The notes: a model not told the origin generated them from the sequence alone. A stretch of 64,000 bases of DNA from Streptomyces sp. DI166 (GCF_900091315.1 NZ_FLSP01000018.1:42544-106543); one strand, 5' to 3'. Shown: positions 31,565 through 39,863, counted from the stretch's first letter. Translations and numbers: made by a program.

Positions 31565-32590
31565 TCACACCGCGACGTACGTCACCGGCTCGCTCCCGCT
31601 CACCACCTCCGCCCGCCCCAGCTTCACCAGCCGCCGCAGATGGGACTCGGCCTCCGACACCGCGATGTTCCTGGACCCGTACGGGATCTGTTCCCAGGGC
31701 CGGTTCCACTCCATGCGCTCGGCCAGTTGCCAGGCGGTGAGCGGAGTGGAGAGGAGGGCGAGCAGTCCGGTGAGGCGGGACTCGTGATGGGCGAGGAGGG
31801 CGTCGACCCGTGAACCGGCGTCGGTGAAGGCGTGCTGGTGGGCCGGGAGGATCTCGGCCGGGGCGAGGCGGGCGACGCGTTCGAGGGAGTCGAGGTAGTC
31901 GCCGAGCGGGTCGGTGACGGTGGCGTCGTCGGGGTCCTCGTACAGGCCGATGTGCGGGGTGATCTCCGGGAGTACGTGATCCCCGGAGAACAGGCGGCCG
32001 TTGCCGGGGAGTCCGGCCGGGTGGGCCTCCTCCAGGTGCAGGCAGACATGGCCGGGTGTGTGGCCCGGGGTCCAGATCGCGCGGAGGCGGCGGCCGGGGA
32101 GGGTGAGCAGTTCGCCGGGGACGATCTCGCGGTCCGGGAGGGCGGGGTTCAGTCCGGGCAGGTTGCGGCGGCGGGCGGCGCGCAGCGGGGCGACGTGTTC
32201 CTCGGGGGCGCCGGCGGCGGTGAGCTTGGCGGCCATGTACGTGAACCAGCGCTCGGGTTCGGCGGACCGGGTACGCCGCACGATGGCGGTGTCCGCCTCG
32301 TGCATCGCGATCCAGGCCCCGGAGGCCTCGCGCACCTTGCCGGACAGGCCGTGGTGGTCGGGGTGGTGGTGGGTGATGACGACACCGTGGATCTCCCCGA
32401 CGGCCGTCCCGCACTCCGTCAGCCCCTCGACGAGGGTGTCCCAGGCCGCCGGATCGTCCCACCCGGTGTCGATCAGCACGGGCCCACGGTCGGTGTCCAC
32501 GACGTACACCAGCGTGTGCCCGAGCGGATTGTCCGGAATCGGCACCCGAACGGACCGTACGCCCCCACCGAGGTCCTGCGTTCCCGCCAT
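31565..32590 (-). CDS. MBL-fold metallo-hydrolase, candidate KstR-regulon member
   Basis: Protein of 341 residues. Metal ligands: THHHPDHHG near residue 75, TPGHTPGHVCLHL near 175, and SGDHVLPEITPH near 207. A C-terminal winged-helix-like segment (SEAESHLRRLVKLGRAEVV) is typical of the lactonase/glyoxalase II-like subgroup. It would hydrolyse a thioester, lactone or phosphate ester; a steroid lactone or CoA thioester fits the regulon but is inference. ATG at 32590 follows GGAGGGCAG. A perfect KstR-consensus site lies 36 nt upstream. Confidence 0.85.
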   Translation of the reverse strand: MAGTQDLGGGVRSVRVPIPDNPLGHTLVYVVDTDRGPVLIDTGWDDPAAWDTLVEGLTECGTAVGEIHGVVITHHHPDHHGLSGKVREASGAWIAMHEADTAIVRRTRSAEPERWFTYMAAKLTAAGAPEEHVAPLRAARRRNLPGLNPALPDREIVPGELLTLPGRRLRAIWTPGHTPGHVCLHLEEAHPAGLPGNGRLFSGDHVLPEITPHIGLYEDPDDATVTDPLGDYLDSLERVARLAPAEILPAHQHAFTDAGSRVDALLAHHESRLTGLLALLSTPLTAWQLAERMEWNRPWEQIPYGSRNIAVSEAESHLRRLVKLGRAEVVSGSEPVTYVAV

Positions 32591-32625
32591 CTGCCCTCCA
32601 CCCCACGAGCCTGGCTCACTATAAC

Positions 32626-32639
32626 TAGAACCAGTTGCA
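32626..32639. promoter_or_regulatory. KstR-like operator upstream of the MBL-fold gene
   Basis: TAGAACCAGTTGCA fits TNNAACNNGTTNNA exactly. On the minus strand a TATAGT -10-like hexamer (32625-32620) directly follows it, so bound repressor would cover the promoter spacer. Confidence 0.7.
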
Positions 32640-32706
32640 AAAGTAGCCCGAGTCGACCGATGCTCCCCATTCTCCGGGTCCGGCCCGCCCGTGGACTCCT
32701 CCCAGT

Positions 32707-32724
32707 AGAACTGGTATCAGTTCT
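32707..32724. promoter_or_regulatory. Second palindrome upstream of the aldehyde dehydrogenase gene
   Basis: AGAACTGGTATCAGTTCT has perfect 7-bp arms and a 4-nt centre. Its left part, TAGAACTGGTATCA, also fits the KstR consensus with one mismatch. It is 50 nt upstream of the aldehyde dehydrogenase ATG. It may be a variant KstR site or an operator for another TetR regulator. Confidence 0.55.
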
Positions 32725-32773
32725 GAAACAGCGTCAGAAATCAAGCGCTCCAGGTCCGCAGGAGGCGTCGGGC

Positions 32774-34231
32774 ATGACCGAGCTCGTGGAACACGGACAG
32801 CTGTTCATCGGCGGGGAGTTCACCGACCCCCTGGGTGAGGACGTCATCGAGGTGATCTCGCCGCATACCGAGGAAGTCATCGGGCGGGTGCCGCACGCGT
32901 GCGCCGCCGATGTCGACCGGGCGGTCGCCGTGGCGCGACGGGCCTTCGACGAGGGGCCCTGGCCGCGGATGAGCCTGGAGGAGCGGATCGAGGTCGTCGG
33001 CCGGATCAAGGACGCCATCGCCCTACGGCACGAGGAGATCGCCCGCGTCATCTCCTCCGAGAACGGCTCCCCGTTCTCCTGGAGCGTCCTCGCCCAGGCC
33101 CTCGGCGCCATGATGGTGTGGGACTCCGCGATCACCGTGGCCCGGAACTTCCCGTACGAGGAAGCCCGTGACGGAGTCCTCGGCAAGATCCTCGTGCGGC
33201 GCGAGCCGGTCGGGGTCGTGGCCGCCGTGGTGCCGTGGAACGTCCCGCAGTTCGTCGCCGCCGCCAAGCTCGCCCCCGCGCTGCTCACCGGCTGCACGGT
33301 GATCCTCAAGCCGTCCCCGGAGTCACCCCTCGACGCCTATCTCCTCGCCGAGATCGCGACCGAGGCCGGGCTGCCCGAGGGCGTGCTGTCGATCCTGCCC
33401 GCCGACCGCGAGGTCAGTGAGTACCTGGTCGGGCACCCCGGCATCGACAAGGTCTCCTTCACCGGTTCCGTCGCCGCCGGCAAGCGTGTCATGGAGGTCG
33501 CCGCCCGCAACCTCACCCGCGTCACCCTCGAACTCGGCGGCAAGTCCGCCGCGGTCGTCCTCCCGGACGCCGACGTGGAGACCGCCGTCGCCGGTATCGT
33601 CCCGGCCGCCTGGATGAACAACGGCCAGGCCTGCGTCGCCCAGACCCGCATCCTGCTGCCCCGCTCCCGCTACGACGAGTTCGCCGAGGCCCTCGCCGCC
33701 GCCGCGAACGCCCTGGTCGTCGGCGACCCCCTCGACCCCGCCACCCAGGTCGGCCCGCTCGTCGCCCGCCGCCAGCAGCAGCGCAACCTCGACTACATAC
33801 GCATCGGACAGGAGGAGGGCGCCAAGATCCTCACCGGCGGCGGACGGCCCCCCGGCCGCGACCGGGGCTGGTACGTCGAGCCGACCCTCTTCGGCGACGT
33901 CGACAACTCCATGCGCATCGCCCGCGAGGAGATCTTCGGCCCGGTCATCTGCCTGCTGCCCTACGGCGACCAGGACGAGGCCGTGAAGATCGCCAACGAC
34001 TCGGACTACGGGCTCTCCGGGAGTGTGTGGACCGCCGACGTGGAGCGCGGCATCGAGGTCGCCCGCCGGGTCCGTACCGGCACGTACTCCGTGAACACCT
34101 TCAGCCTCGACATGCTCGGCCCCTTCGGCGGCTACAAGAACTCCGGGCTGGGGCGGGAGTTCGGGCCCGAGGGGTACGGCGAGTACCTGGAGCACAAGAT
34201 GATCCACCTGCCCGCCGGGTGGGAGGCGTAG
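32774..34231 (+). CDS. NAD(P)-dependent aldehyde dehydrogenase
   Basis: Protein of 485 residues, normal for the family. It has VVPWNVPQF near residue 155, FTGSVAAG cofactor loop near 230, the general-base glutamate in TLELGGKSAAVV near 252, the catalytic cysteine in NNGQACVAQTR near 286, and EEIFGPVICL near 384. It resembles the Rv0223c type of mycobacterial KstR-regulon enzymes. A role in oxidising the CYP125-derived side-chain aldehyde to the acid is inference. ATG at 32774 follows AGGAGGCG; the ferredoxin gene begins 3 nt after the stop. Confidence 0.92.
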   Translation: MTELVEHGQLFIGGEFTDPLGEDVIEVISPHTEEVIGRVPHACAADVDRAVAVARRAFDEGPWPRMSLEERIEVVGRIKDAIALRHEEIARVISSENGSPFSWSVLAQALGAMMVWDSAITVARNFPYEEARDGVLGKILVRREPVGVVAAVVPWNVPQFVAAAKLAPALLTGCTVILKPSPESPLDAYLLAEIATEAGLPEGVLSILPADREVSEYLVGHPGIDKVSFTGSVAAGKRVMEVAARNLTRVTLELGGKSAAVVLPDADVETAVAGIVPAAWMNNGQACVAQTRILLPRSRYDEFAEALAAAANALVVGDPLDPATQVGPLVARRQQQRNLDYIRIGQEEGAKILTGGGRPPGRDRGWYVEPTLFGDVDNSMRIAREEIFGPVICLLPYGDQDEAVKIANDSDYGLSGSVWTADVERGIEVARRVRTGTYSVNTFSLDMLGPFGGYKNSGLGREFGPEGYGEYLEHKMIHLPAGWEA

Positions 34232-34234
34232 GCG

Positions 34235-34468
34235 ATGGGCGACCGCTGGCACGTCGAGGTCGACCGGTCCGTGTGCATCGGCTCGGCCCAGTGCGTCCAC
34301 CGCGCGCCCGCCGGCTTCCGGCTCGACACCGCCCGCCAGTCCCATCCCGTCGAGCCGGACATCGACGCGGCGGAGGGGGTGCTTGCCGCCGCCGAGAACT
34401 GCCCGGTGGAGGCCATCATGATCACGCTGCTGGACAGCGGGGAGGCGGTGTTCCCGCCGGAGGAATAG
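34235..34468 (+). CDS. [3Fe-4S]-type ferredoxin
   Basis: Protein of 77 residues. Cysteines in VCIGSAQCVHRAP and ENCPVEAI give the three-ligand pattern of P450-associated ferredoxins (C-x5-C ... C-P). The second cysteine of a usual C-x2-C-x2-C cluster is replaced, so a 3Fe-4S cluster is expected. It is cotranscribed with the aldehyde dehydrogenase and is the only ferredoxin in the window, making it the probable electron donor for the CYP125-like enzyme. Confidence 0.88.
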   Translation: MGDRWHVEVDRSVCIGSAQCVHRAPAGFRLDTARQSHPVEPDIDAAEGVLAAAENCPVEAIMITLLDSGEAVFPPEE

Positions 34469-34484
34469 CCCCGGACCTATTCCT
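34461..34484. terminator. Hairpin formed by two convergent stop codons
   Basis: AGGAATAG (34461-34468, ending in the ferredoxin stop TAG) pairs with CTATTCCT (34477-34484, beginning with the kstR stop), with an 8-nt loop. The genes are separated by only 8 bp. Confidence 0.55.
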
Positions 34485-35097
34485 GAGGGGGTGCCGTCAG
34501 GTCGATCAGGCGGCACACCGTCTCGATGTCGATCTTCACCTGCGCGATCGAGGCCCGGCCCGACAGCCAGGTGATCAGCGCCGAGTGCCAGGTGTGCTCG
34601 ATGACCCGGACCGCCGAGAGCTGTTCGGGCGTCGGGTTCTCCTGGCCCATCGCGTCCAGGATGATCAGCGTCGTCTGCCGGGACACCTGGTCCACCTCGG
34701 GCGAGACACTGCGGTCCGCGAAGGTCAGCGCGCGCACCATCGCGTCGGCCAGGTGCGGCTCCCGCTGCAGGGCGCGGAAGGCGCGCATCAGCGTCTCCGC
34801 GACCCGCTCCGCCGCCGTGTCGCCCTCCGGCGGCTTCTTGCGCAGGGTGCCGTGCATCCGCTCCAGCTGGTCCTGCATGGTCGCGACCAGCAGATGGATC
34901 TTGGACGGGAAGTACCGGTACAGCGTGCCCAGCGCCACCTGCGAGGACTCCGCGACCTCGCGCATCTGCACCGCGTCGAACCCGCCCCGGCTGGCGAGCT
35001 GCGCACTCGCGTGCAGAATGCGGCGGCGCCGCGCCTCCTGCCGCTCGGTGAGGGGCGCGGTGACCGGTCTCGCGGTACTGGCTGCCACCTTGTCCAC
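34477..35097 (-). CDS. kstR: KstR-like TetR-family repressor
   Basis: Protein of 206 residues. The DNA-binding domain RRRRILHASAQLASRGGFDAVQMREVAESSQVALGTLYRYFPSKIHLLVATM is close, residue by residue in most positions, to M. tuberculosis KstR (quoted here only as position 24-75 with key residues VQMR and LYRYFPSK). The ligand domain keeps ALTFADRSVSPEVDQV and HTWHSALITWLSGRAS. KstR represses cholesterol-uptake and side-chain genes until bound by a steroid-CoA. The GTG at 35097 follows GAGGGGA; the open frame reaches an ATG at 35157. An exact KstR-consensus site lies upstream, implying autoregulation. Confidence 0.9.
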   Translation of the reverse strand: MDKVAASTARPVTAPLTERQEARRRRILHASAQLASRGGFDAVQMREVAESSQVALGTLYRYFPSKIHLLVATMQDQLERMHGTLRKKPPEGDTAAERVAETLMRAFRALQREPHLADAMVRALTFADRSVSPEVDQVSRQTTLIILDAMGQENPTPEQLSAVRVIEHTWHSALITWLSGRASIAQVKIDIETVCRLIDLTAPPQE

Positions 35098-35212
35098 CTT
35101 GTCCCCTCGCCGTTCTCCTCGCCAGAGCCCGACCGTGGCGTGAATCACCTGATCCACTGCTCACGCCGTCTCTACCTGCCGGTAGATTCGGAAGCTCTTG
35201 AACGATCAAGTC

Positions 35213-35226
35213 TGTAACTTGTTCTA
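35213..35226. promoter_or_regulatory. KstR-like operator between kstR and the GT4 gene
   Basis: TGTAACTTGTTCTA fits TNNAACNNGTTNNA exactly. It is 116 nt upstream of kstR and 56 nt upstream of the divergent glycosyltransferase start, so it may control both. Confidence 0.75.
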
Positions 35227-35281
35227 CATTAGCGTCCCGGCATAATCTCGCGGGACCAGAGCAGGGAGAAGGGGGCCCGGA

Positions 35282-36658
35282 GTGACCGCTGAGGCCAGTC
35301 GGACGGGGTCCCCCGAGGAACCCGCCGCGGACGGCGAGCGACCGCTCGACATCGCGCTTCTCACCTACAAAGGGAACCCGTTCTGCGGCGGCCAGGGCGT
35401 CTACGTCCGCCACCTCTCCCGCGAACTGGCCCGCCTCGGCCACCGCGTCGAGGTCATCGGCGCCCAGCCGTACCCGGTGCTCGACGAGGGCGTGCCGCTC
35501 ACCGAACTGGCCAGCCTCGACCTGTACCGCTCCCCGGACCCCTTCCGCACCCCGAAGCGGGACGAGTACCGGGACTGGATCGACGCCCTCGAAGTGGCCA
35601 CCATGTGGACCGGCGGCTTCCCCGAACCGCTGACCTTCTCACTGCGCGCCCGCCGCCATCTGCGCGCCCGGCGCGGCCAGTTCGACGTGGTCCACGACAA
35701 CCAGACGCTCGGCTACGGCCTCCTGGGCGACGTGGGCGCGCCCCTGGTCACCACGATCCACCACCCCATCACCGTGGACCGGCAGTTGGAGCTGGACGCG
35801 GCCGAGGGCTGGCAGCGCCGCTACTCGGTGCGCCGGTGGTACGCCTTCACCCGCATGCAGAAGCGCGTCGCGCGCCGCCTGCCGTCCGTCCTCACCGTCT
35901 CCGGCACCTCCCGCGCCGAGATCGTGGAGCACCTCGGGGTGCGCGAGGACCGTATCCACGTCGTCCACATCGGCGCCGACACCGACCTGTTCTCGCCGGA
36001 TCCGTCGGTCCCGCGGATACCCGGCCGGATCGTCACCACCTCCAGCGCCGATGTGCCGCTGAAGGGGCTCGTGTTCCTCGTCGAGGCGCTCGCCAAGGTG
36101 CGCACCGAGCACCCCGCCGCCCACCTCGTCGTCGTCGGCAAGAAGCCCACCGAGGGCCCGGTCGCGCAGAGCATCGAGCGCTACGGCCTCGACTGCGCCG
36201 TCGACTTCGTCAAGGGCATCTCCGACGCCGAACTCGTCGACCTGGTGCGCTCGGCCGAGGTCGCCTGCGTGCCGTCGCTGTACGAGGGCTTCTCCCTCCC
36301 CGCCGCCGAGGCCATGGCCACCGGCACGCCCCTGGTCGCCACCACGGGCGGCGCGATCCCCGAGGTGGCCGGACCCGACGGGGAGACCTGCCTGGCCGTA
36401 CCGCCGGGCGACGCGGGCGCCCTGGCCGCCGCCCTCGGACGCCTGCTCGCCGACCCCGACCTGCGCACCCGCCTCGGCCACGCCGGACGCGAACGGGTGC
36501 TGGAACGCTTCACCTGGGCGCGCGCCGCACAGGGGACGGTCGCGCACTACCGGGAGGCGATCGCGAAGGCGGGCGGCCACCGCCCCGCCCCGCAGGCTTC
36601 CGCAACTTCCCCCACCCCCGTACGTTCCGAGAGCTCCGAAAGCAGGGCCACGTGCTGA
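35282..36658 (+). CDS. Family 4 glycosyltransferase
   Basis: Protein of 458 residues with the GT-B fold: GGQGVYVRHLSRELARLGHRVEV near residue 38, TTIHHPITVDRQ, VVHIGADTDLFSPD, then VPSLYEGFSLPAAEAMATGTPLVAT with the E-x7-E nucleotide-sugar motif near residue 345. It probably transfers a hexose from a nucleotide sugar; acceptor unknown. GTG at 35282. The methyltransferase gene starts 7 nt before its stop, so the cassette is coupled. The KstR-like operator lies just upstream. Confidence 0.9.
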   Translation: MTAEASRTGSPEEPAADGERPLDIALLTYKGNPFCGGQGVYVRHLSRELARLGHRVEVIGAQPYPVLDEGVPLTELASLDLYRSPDPFRTPKRDEYRDWIDALEVATMWTGGFPEPLTFSLRARRHLRARRGQFDVVHDNQTLGYGLLGDVGAPLVTTIHHPITVDRQLELDAAEGWQRRYSVRRWYAFTRMQKRVARRLPSVLTVSGTSRAEIVEHLGVREDRIHVVHIGADTDLFSPDPSVPRIPGRIVTTSSADVPLKGLVFLVEALAKVRTEHPAAHLVVVGKKPTEGPVAQSIERYGLDCAVDFVKGISDAELVDLVRSAEVACVPSLYEGFSLPAAEAMATGTPLVATTGGAIPEVAGPDGETCLAVPPGDAGALAAALGRLLADPDLRTRLGHAGRERVLERFTWARAAQGTVAHYREAIAKAGGHRPAPQASATSPTPVRSESSESRATC

Positions 36659-37386
36659 CCGTCGACTTCTCCCGGTTCCCGCTCGCCCCGGGCGACCGAG
36701 TCCTGGACCTCGGCTGCGGTGCCGGCCGGCATGCCTTCGAGTGCTACCGGCGCGGCGCGCACGTCGTCGCCCTCGACCAGAACGGCGAGGAGATCCGCGA
36801 GGTCGCCAAGTGGTTCGCGGCGATGAAGGAGGCCGGGGAGGCCCCCGAGGGCGCCACCGCCACGGCGATGGAGGGCGACGCCCTCGCCCTGCCCTTCCCC
36901 GACGAGTCCTTCGACGTCGTGATCATCTCCGAGGTCATGGAGCACATCCCGGACGACAAGGGCGTCCTCGCGGAGATGGTCCGGGTGCTCAAGCCCGGCG
37001 GCCGGATCGCCATCACCGTCCCGCGCTACGGCCCCGAGAAGGTCTGCTGGGCCCTGTCCGACGCCTACCACGAGGTCGAGGGCGGCCACATCCGCATCTA
37101 CAAGGCGGACGAGTTGCTGGCGAAGATCCGCGAGGCGGGCCTCAAGCCGTACGGCACCCACCACGCGCACGCGCTGCACTCGCCGTACTGGTGGCTGAAG
37201 TGCGCCTTCGGCGTCGACAACGACAAGGCGCTGCCGGTGCGCGCGTACCACAAGCTGCTGGTCTGGGACATCATGAAGAAGCCGCTGGCCACGCGGGTGG
37301 CCGAGCAGGCCCTCAACCCGCTGATCGGCAAGAGCTTCGTGGCGTACGCGACCAAGCCGCACCTGCCGCGGGTGGACGCCAAGTGA
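36652..37386 (+). CDS. Class I SAM-dependent methyltransferase
   Basis: Protein of 244 residues. Motif I VLDLGCGAGRHAFE is near residue 19, the acidic motif II VVALDQNGEE near 40, and ISEVMEHIPDDKGVLAEMVRVLKPGGRIAITVPRY near 93-127. Such small-molecule methyltransferases act on many acceptors. It starts at GTG 36652 inside the GT4 gene and its stop overlaps the next gene by 4 nt, so all three products are made in step. Confidence 0.88.
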   Translation: MLTVDFSRFPLAPGDRVLDLGCGAGRHAFECYRRGAHVVALDQNGEEIREVAKWFAAMKEAGEAPEGATATAMEGDALALPFPDESFDVVIISEVMEHIPDDKGVLAEMVRVLKPGGRIAITVPRYGPEKVCWALSDAYHEVEGGHIRIYKADELLAKIREAGLKPYGTHHAHALHSPYWWLKCAFGVDNDKALPVRAYHKLLVWDIMKKPLATRVAEQALNPLIGKSFVAYATKPHLPRVDAK

Positions 37387-38459
37387 CCACCCCCCGGACG
37401 GAACACCTGGTCCTGCCCGGGGTCCTCACCGCCGAGCAGGCCGCCGCCACAGTCACCGGACTGCTCGCCGTGCAGCGCGAGGACGGGGCCATCCCGTGGT
37501 TCCGCGGCCACCACCTGGACCCCTGGGACCATGTCGAGGCCGCGATGGGCCTGGACGCGGCCGGCGAGCACGCCGCCGCGGAGCGCGCCTACGAATGGCT
37601 GGCGAAGCACCAGAACGAGGACGGCTCCTGGTACGCCGCCTACGCCGACGGCGCCTTCGACGACGTCACCGACCGCGGCCGGGAGACCAACTTCGTCGCC
37701 TACATAGCCGTCGGTGTGTGGCACCACTACCTCTCCACCGGCGACGACACCTTCCTGGACCGCATGTGGCCGGCCGTCTACTCGGCGATCGAGTTCGTGC
37801 TGCGGCTCCAGCAGCCCGGCGGCCAGATCGGCTGGCGCCGTGACGACGACGGCACCCCGACGAACGACGCCCTGCTCACCGGCTCCTCCTCCATCCACCA
37901 CGCCCTGCGCTGCGCGCTCGCCATCGCCGAGCAGCGCGAGGAGCCCCAACCGGACTGGGAGTTGGCGGCGGGCGCCCTGCGCCACGCGATCCGCCGCCAC
38001 CCGGAGCGGTTCCTGGACAAGGACCGCTACTCGATGGACTGGTACTACCCGGTCCTCGGCGGCGCCCTCACCGGCGCCGAGGCCAAGGCCCGCATCGAGG
38101 AGTCCTGGGACCGTTTCGTCGTCCCCGGGCTCGGCGTGCGCTGTGTGGTCCCCAACCCGTGGGTGACGGGCGGCGAGTCCGCCGAACTGGCCCTGGCCCT
38201 GTGGGCGACGGGCGAGTCCGACCGCGCCCTGGAGATCCTCCAGTCCATCCAGCACCTGCGGGACGACGAGACCGGCCTGTACTGGACGGGCTACGTCTTC
38301 GAGGACCAGGCCATCTGGCCCCAGGAACTGACGACTTGGACAGCGGGCTCCCTGCTGCTGGCGGTCGCGGCACTGGGGGGTCATGAGGCGACGTGCCAGG
38401 TGTTCGGGGGCGAGCAGCTTCCGCTGGGGCTGGACCCGGACTGTTGCGACAGGCCCTGA
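37383..38459 (+). CDS. Prenyltransferase/terpene-cyclase-fold alpha/alpha-barrel protein
   Basis: Protein of 358 residues with six-hairpin alpha/alpha-barrel features: WDHVEAAMGLDAAGEHAAAERAYEWLAKHQNEDGSWYAAY near residue 47, NFVAYIAVGVWHHYL, and ENQxxDGSW-like units. It lacks a DxDD or QW-repeat pattern proper, and there is no membrane segment. It could be a glycoside-processing or prenyl-lipid enzyme. GTG at 37383 with a 4-nt GTGA overlap with the methyltransferase stop. Confidence 0.75.
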   Translation: MTTPRTEHLVLPGVLTAEQAAATVTGLLAVQREDGAIPWFRGHHLDPWDHVEAAMGLDAAGEHAAAERAYEWLAKHQNEDGSWYAAYADGAFDDVTDRGRETNFVAYIAVGVWHHYLSTGDDTFLDRMWPAVYSAIEFVLRLQQPGGQIGWRRDDDGTPTNDALLTGSSSIHHALRCALAIAEQREEPQPDWELAAGALRHAIRRHPERFLDKDRYSMDWYYPVLGGALTGAEAKARIEESWDRFVVPGLGVRCVVPNPWVTGGESAELALALWATGESDRALEILQSIQHLRDDETGLYWTGYVFEDQAIWPQELTTWTAGSLLLAVAALGGHEATCQVFGGEQLPLGLDPDCCDRP

Positions 38460-38466
38460 GCCTGTT

Positions 38467-38760
38467 CTAGCGGCGCTGCACCCGGTTGGCGATGGCGTGG
38501 CCGATGAACAGGTACACCACCGCCGCGAGGCCGTAGCCCGCCACCACCCTGGCCCAGGCCTCGTCGAAGGTGAACAGGTCGTGGGACCAGCCCGCCAGCC
38601 AGCGGGCGGTGTCGTGGACGAACTCCACGAAGGCGTTGCCGCGGTTGGCGTCGAGCAGGTACATCAGGATCCACAGGCCCAGGATGAAGGCCATGATGTC
38701 GGCGACGGCCGCGATGACCGTGCCGGCCTGGTTGGTGCCGTTGCGATATCGAGGGGACAT
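38467..38760 (-). CDS. Small membrane protein of unknown function
   Basis: Protein of 97 residues with two hydrophobic segments (about 14-38 and 73-90) and a C-terminal RRVQRR-like basic end (ANRVQRR). No family motif recognised. It is convergent with the GT4 cassette, with 7 bp between the stops. The spacing includes a 6-bp hairpin ACAGGC/GCCTGT at 38449-38465. Confidence 0.7.
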   Translation of the reverse strand: MSPRYRNGTNQAGTVIAAVADIMAFILGLWILMYLLDANRGNAFVEFVHDTARWLAGWSHDLFTFDEAWARVVAGYGLAAVVYLFIGHAIANRVQRR

Positions 38761-38800
38761 GCCCGGCGGGTAGCCCGGTCCTTGTGCGGCAAACCCCCGT

Positions 38801-39811
38801 TCAGCGGTTCAGCTCGGCCAGCACCCGCAGCGACTCCTCGTCCGGCGCCAGCGCCAGCAGGTCGGTCACCGGGCCCTTGCGCCACAACTCCAGCCGCTCC
38901 GCGATCCGTTCCCTCGGTCCGACCAGGGAGATCTCGTCGGCGAAGGCGTCCGGCACGGCGAGCACGGCCTCCTCCCGGCGCCCGGCGAGGAACAGTTCCT
39001 GGATCCTGCGGGCCGCCTCCTCGTACCCCATGCGGGCCATGAGGTCGGCGTGGAAGTTGCGGGTCGCGTGACCCATGCCGCCGATGTAGAAGCCGAGCAT
39101 CGTCTTCACCGGCAACAGCCCCTCGGCCACGTCGTCGCAGACGCGGACCTGGGCCATGGGCGCCACCAGGAAGCCGTCCGGGAGGACTTCGGGGAGGGCG
39201 TACGCCTCGGGGCGGGTCGGCGACCAGTACAGGGGCAGCCAGCCGTCGGCGATACGGGTGGTCTGGGCGACGTTCCTCGGCCCTTCGGCGCCGAGCAGAA
39301 CGGGGAGGCCGCCGGGGCGCAGGGGGTGGGTGATGGGCTTGAGGGCCTTGCCGAGGCCGGTGGCGTCCTCGCCCCGGTAGGGGAGGGGATGGAAGCGCCC
39401 GTCGAGTTCCACCGGCCCCTCCCGCCGCAGCACTTGCCGTACGACGTCCACGTACTCGCGCGTCGCGGTCAGCGGCGACTTCGGGAACGGACGCCCGTAC
39501 CAGCCCTCCACCACCTGCGGCCCGGACAGACCGAGGCCGAGCATCATGCGTCCGCCGGAGAGGTGGTCGAGGGTGAGGGCGTGCATCGCGGTCGTGGTGG
39601 GCGACCGGGCCGCCATCTGGGCAACCGCCGTCCCCAGCCGGATCCGTGAGGTGTGGGCGGCGATCCAGGTCAGCGGGGTGAAGGCGTCGGAACCCCAGCT
39701 CTCGGCCGTCCACACCGAGTCGTACCCGAGCCGCTCGGCCTCCCGTGCCAGCGGCAGGTGCGAGGCGGAGGGGCCGCGGCCCCAGTAACCGAGGGCAAGA
39801 CCGAGCCGCAT
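38801..39811 (-). CDS. LLM-class F420-dependent oxidoreductase
   Basis: Protein of 336 residues of the luciferase-like monooxygenase fold: LAREAERLGYDSVWTAESWGSDAFTPLTWIAAHT near residue 22, RIRLGTAVAQMAARSPT near 56, and LDHLSGGRMMLGLGLSGPQVVEGWYG near 80. These match actinobacterial F420H2-dependent enzymes of broad redox role. ATG at 39811 follows CAGGAG. An inverted repeat sits immediately upstream of the ribosome site. Confidence 0.88.
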   Translation of the reverse strand: MRLGLALGYWGRGPSASHLPLAREAERLGYDSVWTAESWGSDAFTPLTWIAAHTSRIRLGTAVAQMAARSPTTTAMHALTLDHLSGGRMMLGLGLSGPQVVEGWYGRPFPKSPLTATREYVDVVRQVLRREGPVELDGRFHPLPYRGEDATGLGKALKPITHPLRPGGLPVLLGAEGPRNVAQTTRIADGWLPLYWSPTRPEAYALPEVLPDGFLVAPMAQVRVCDDVAEGLLPVKTMLGFYIGGMGHATRNFHADLMARMGYEEAARRIQELFLAGRREEAVLAVPDAFADEISLVGPRERIAERLELWRKGPVTDLLALAPDEESLRVLAELNR

Positions 39812-39822
39812 GGCAACAACTC

Positions 39823-39837
39823 CTGACGGTATGTCAG
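39823..39837 (-). promoter_or_regulatory. CTGAC-N5-GTCAG inverted repeat before the LLM oxidoreductase gene
   Basis: CTGAC (39823-39827) and GTCAG (39833-39837) are separated by GGTAT. The dyad ends 12 nt before the start codon and overlaps the ribosome-site region. It looks like a TetR-type operator and differs from the KstR-like sites. Confidence 0.5.
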
Positions 39838-39863
39838 TTCACGGAGGCTGCGACTGTACGACA

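Noticed and set aside
31832..32773. A long N-terminal extension of the aldehyde dehydrogenase
   Set aside because: It would run antisense through the MBL-fold gene and lacks family similarity; ATG 32774 has a strong AGGAGG-type ribosome site.
38801..39811. LLM oxidoreductase as part of the KstR regulon
   Set aside because: The upstream dyad CTGAC-N5-GTCAG does not match the KstR consensus.
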